From positions 1 to 58,655 of the forward strand of contig JBAZSP010000003.1 in NCBI GenBank assembly GCA_041663285.1: a DNA stretch of 58,655 bases. Reading direction: 5' to 3'. Shown in pieces: positions 58,583 through 58,655 of the stretch (position 1 is the stretch's first letter; every line of letters starts with the position of its first letter). The notes beneath the pieces were generated by a model, which was not told the origin of the DNA, ran no database searches, and saw only the letters and a list, made by a program, of their open reading frames with translations. This stretch comes from UBA1435 sp041663285 (GTDB lineage Bacteria > Patescibacteriota > Microgenomatia > UBA12405). The translations under genes were made by a program, and so were the position numbers.

Positions 58583-58655
58583 CAATTATCATAGCCCCAT
58601 CTTCTATAAGATAATCCGTTCTTCCCGACTCTTTCTAGCTTTGATGAAAAAAAGC

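Noticed and set aside
1..58655. UGA recoded as glycine (genetic code 25)
   Set aside because: UGA ends genes at 552-554, 12060-12062, 14461-14463 and 16033-16035 where overlap or downstream context fits a real stop, and no gene shows in-frame UGA.
1..58655. CRISPR array or prophage/IS element
   Set aside because: No evenly spaced repeats with unique spacers, no cas, transposase, integrase or phage structural genes were seen; the repeats present are isolated palindromes and AT-rich units.
58644..58655. Possible start of a divergent + strand gene (ATG AAA AAA AGC)
   Set aside because: Only four codons are visible before the window ends, too little to support a gene.

Overview
The window looks like a piece of a small-genome bacterium of the Candidate Phyla Radiation (Patescibacteria), most plausibly Microgenomates-like; this is inference from style, not a database match. 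The signs are: compact gene blocks with 1-40 nt overlaps; four tRNA genes without an encoded CCA; almost no Shine-Dalgarno sequences but many start codons only 5-7 nt behind a -10 hexamer (leaderless mRNAs); many small hypothetical membrane proteins, four-helix-bundle, MEMO-like, FkbM and GreA-like proteins; and many short palindromic repeats between and inside genes. UGA is used as a stop (for example at 552-554 and 16033-16035), so the code looks standard rather than the UGA-glycine code of Absconditabacteria and Gracilibacteria.

Layout. 1-9.4 kb: RNase Z-like hydrolase (cut by the window edge), radical SAM protein, methyltransferase, YfhO-like membrane protein, three tRNAs (Ser-CGA, Arg-GCG, Ser-GCU), GIY-YIG and HD proteins, and a small XRE/membrane-protein operon. 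9.4-14.9 kb: a copper-resistance block (CopA-type ATPase, CopZ-like HMA protein, HMA-TauE/SafE-cupredoxin fusion, BlaR1-like M56 protease, BlaI/CopY repressor) whose three promoters share one operator placed between the -10 box and the start codon. 14.9-22.9 kb: PIG-V-like mannosyltransferase, nucleotide and DNA repair enzymes (deoxyribosyltransferase-like, NUDIX, AlkD), phosphoglycerate mutase and enolase flanking a four-helix-bundle cassette with inverted AT-rich repeats, and a GreA-C-terminal-like protein. 22.9-29.6 kb: FkbM methyltransferase carrying in-frame repeats, a VapBC-type toxin-antitoxin pair, groES-groEL, an alpha/beta hydrolase and a GT87-like enzyme.

29.7-34.6 kb: an exported MEMO-like protein and two tandem exported paralogues of unknown function, then tRNA-Cys. 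34.8-41.9 kb: a run of leftward genes, many probably nucleotide or metabolite sanitation enzymes (RdgB/HAM1, wHTH-NUDIX, deoxyribosyltransferase-like, nitrilase), followed by three accessory proteins including a HEXXH protein and a JAMM-motif protein. 42-49.1 kb: an envelope glycan module (GT39-like, NodB deacetylase, PgaC-like GT2, GH18) bracketed by a 179-bp perfect direct repeat, then two stress-type membrane proteins. 49.2-53.0 kb: a sugar-phosphate operon (split transketolase with a membrane ORF between the halves, class II aldolase, PfkB kinase). 53.1-58.6 kb: a membrane protein and two tandem class A penicillin-binding proteins behind a DUF5667-like gene.

Together these suggest a fermentative, envelope-focused minimal cell with lower glycolysis and pentose interconversion, copper defence, cell-wall synthesis and extracellular glycan chemistry. 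No CRISPR array, rRNA, IS element or integrase was seen. The most unusual signals are the leaderless operator-promoter-start fusion in the copper and toxin-antitoxin loci, the four-helix-bundle cassette, the duplicated leader around the glycan module, and repeats that have entered coding sequence.
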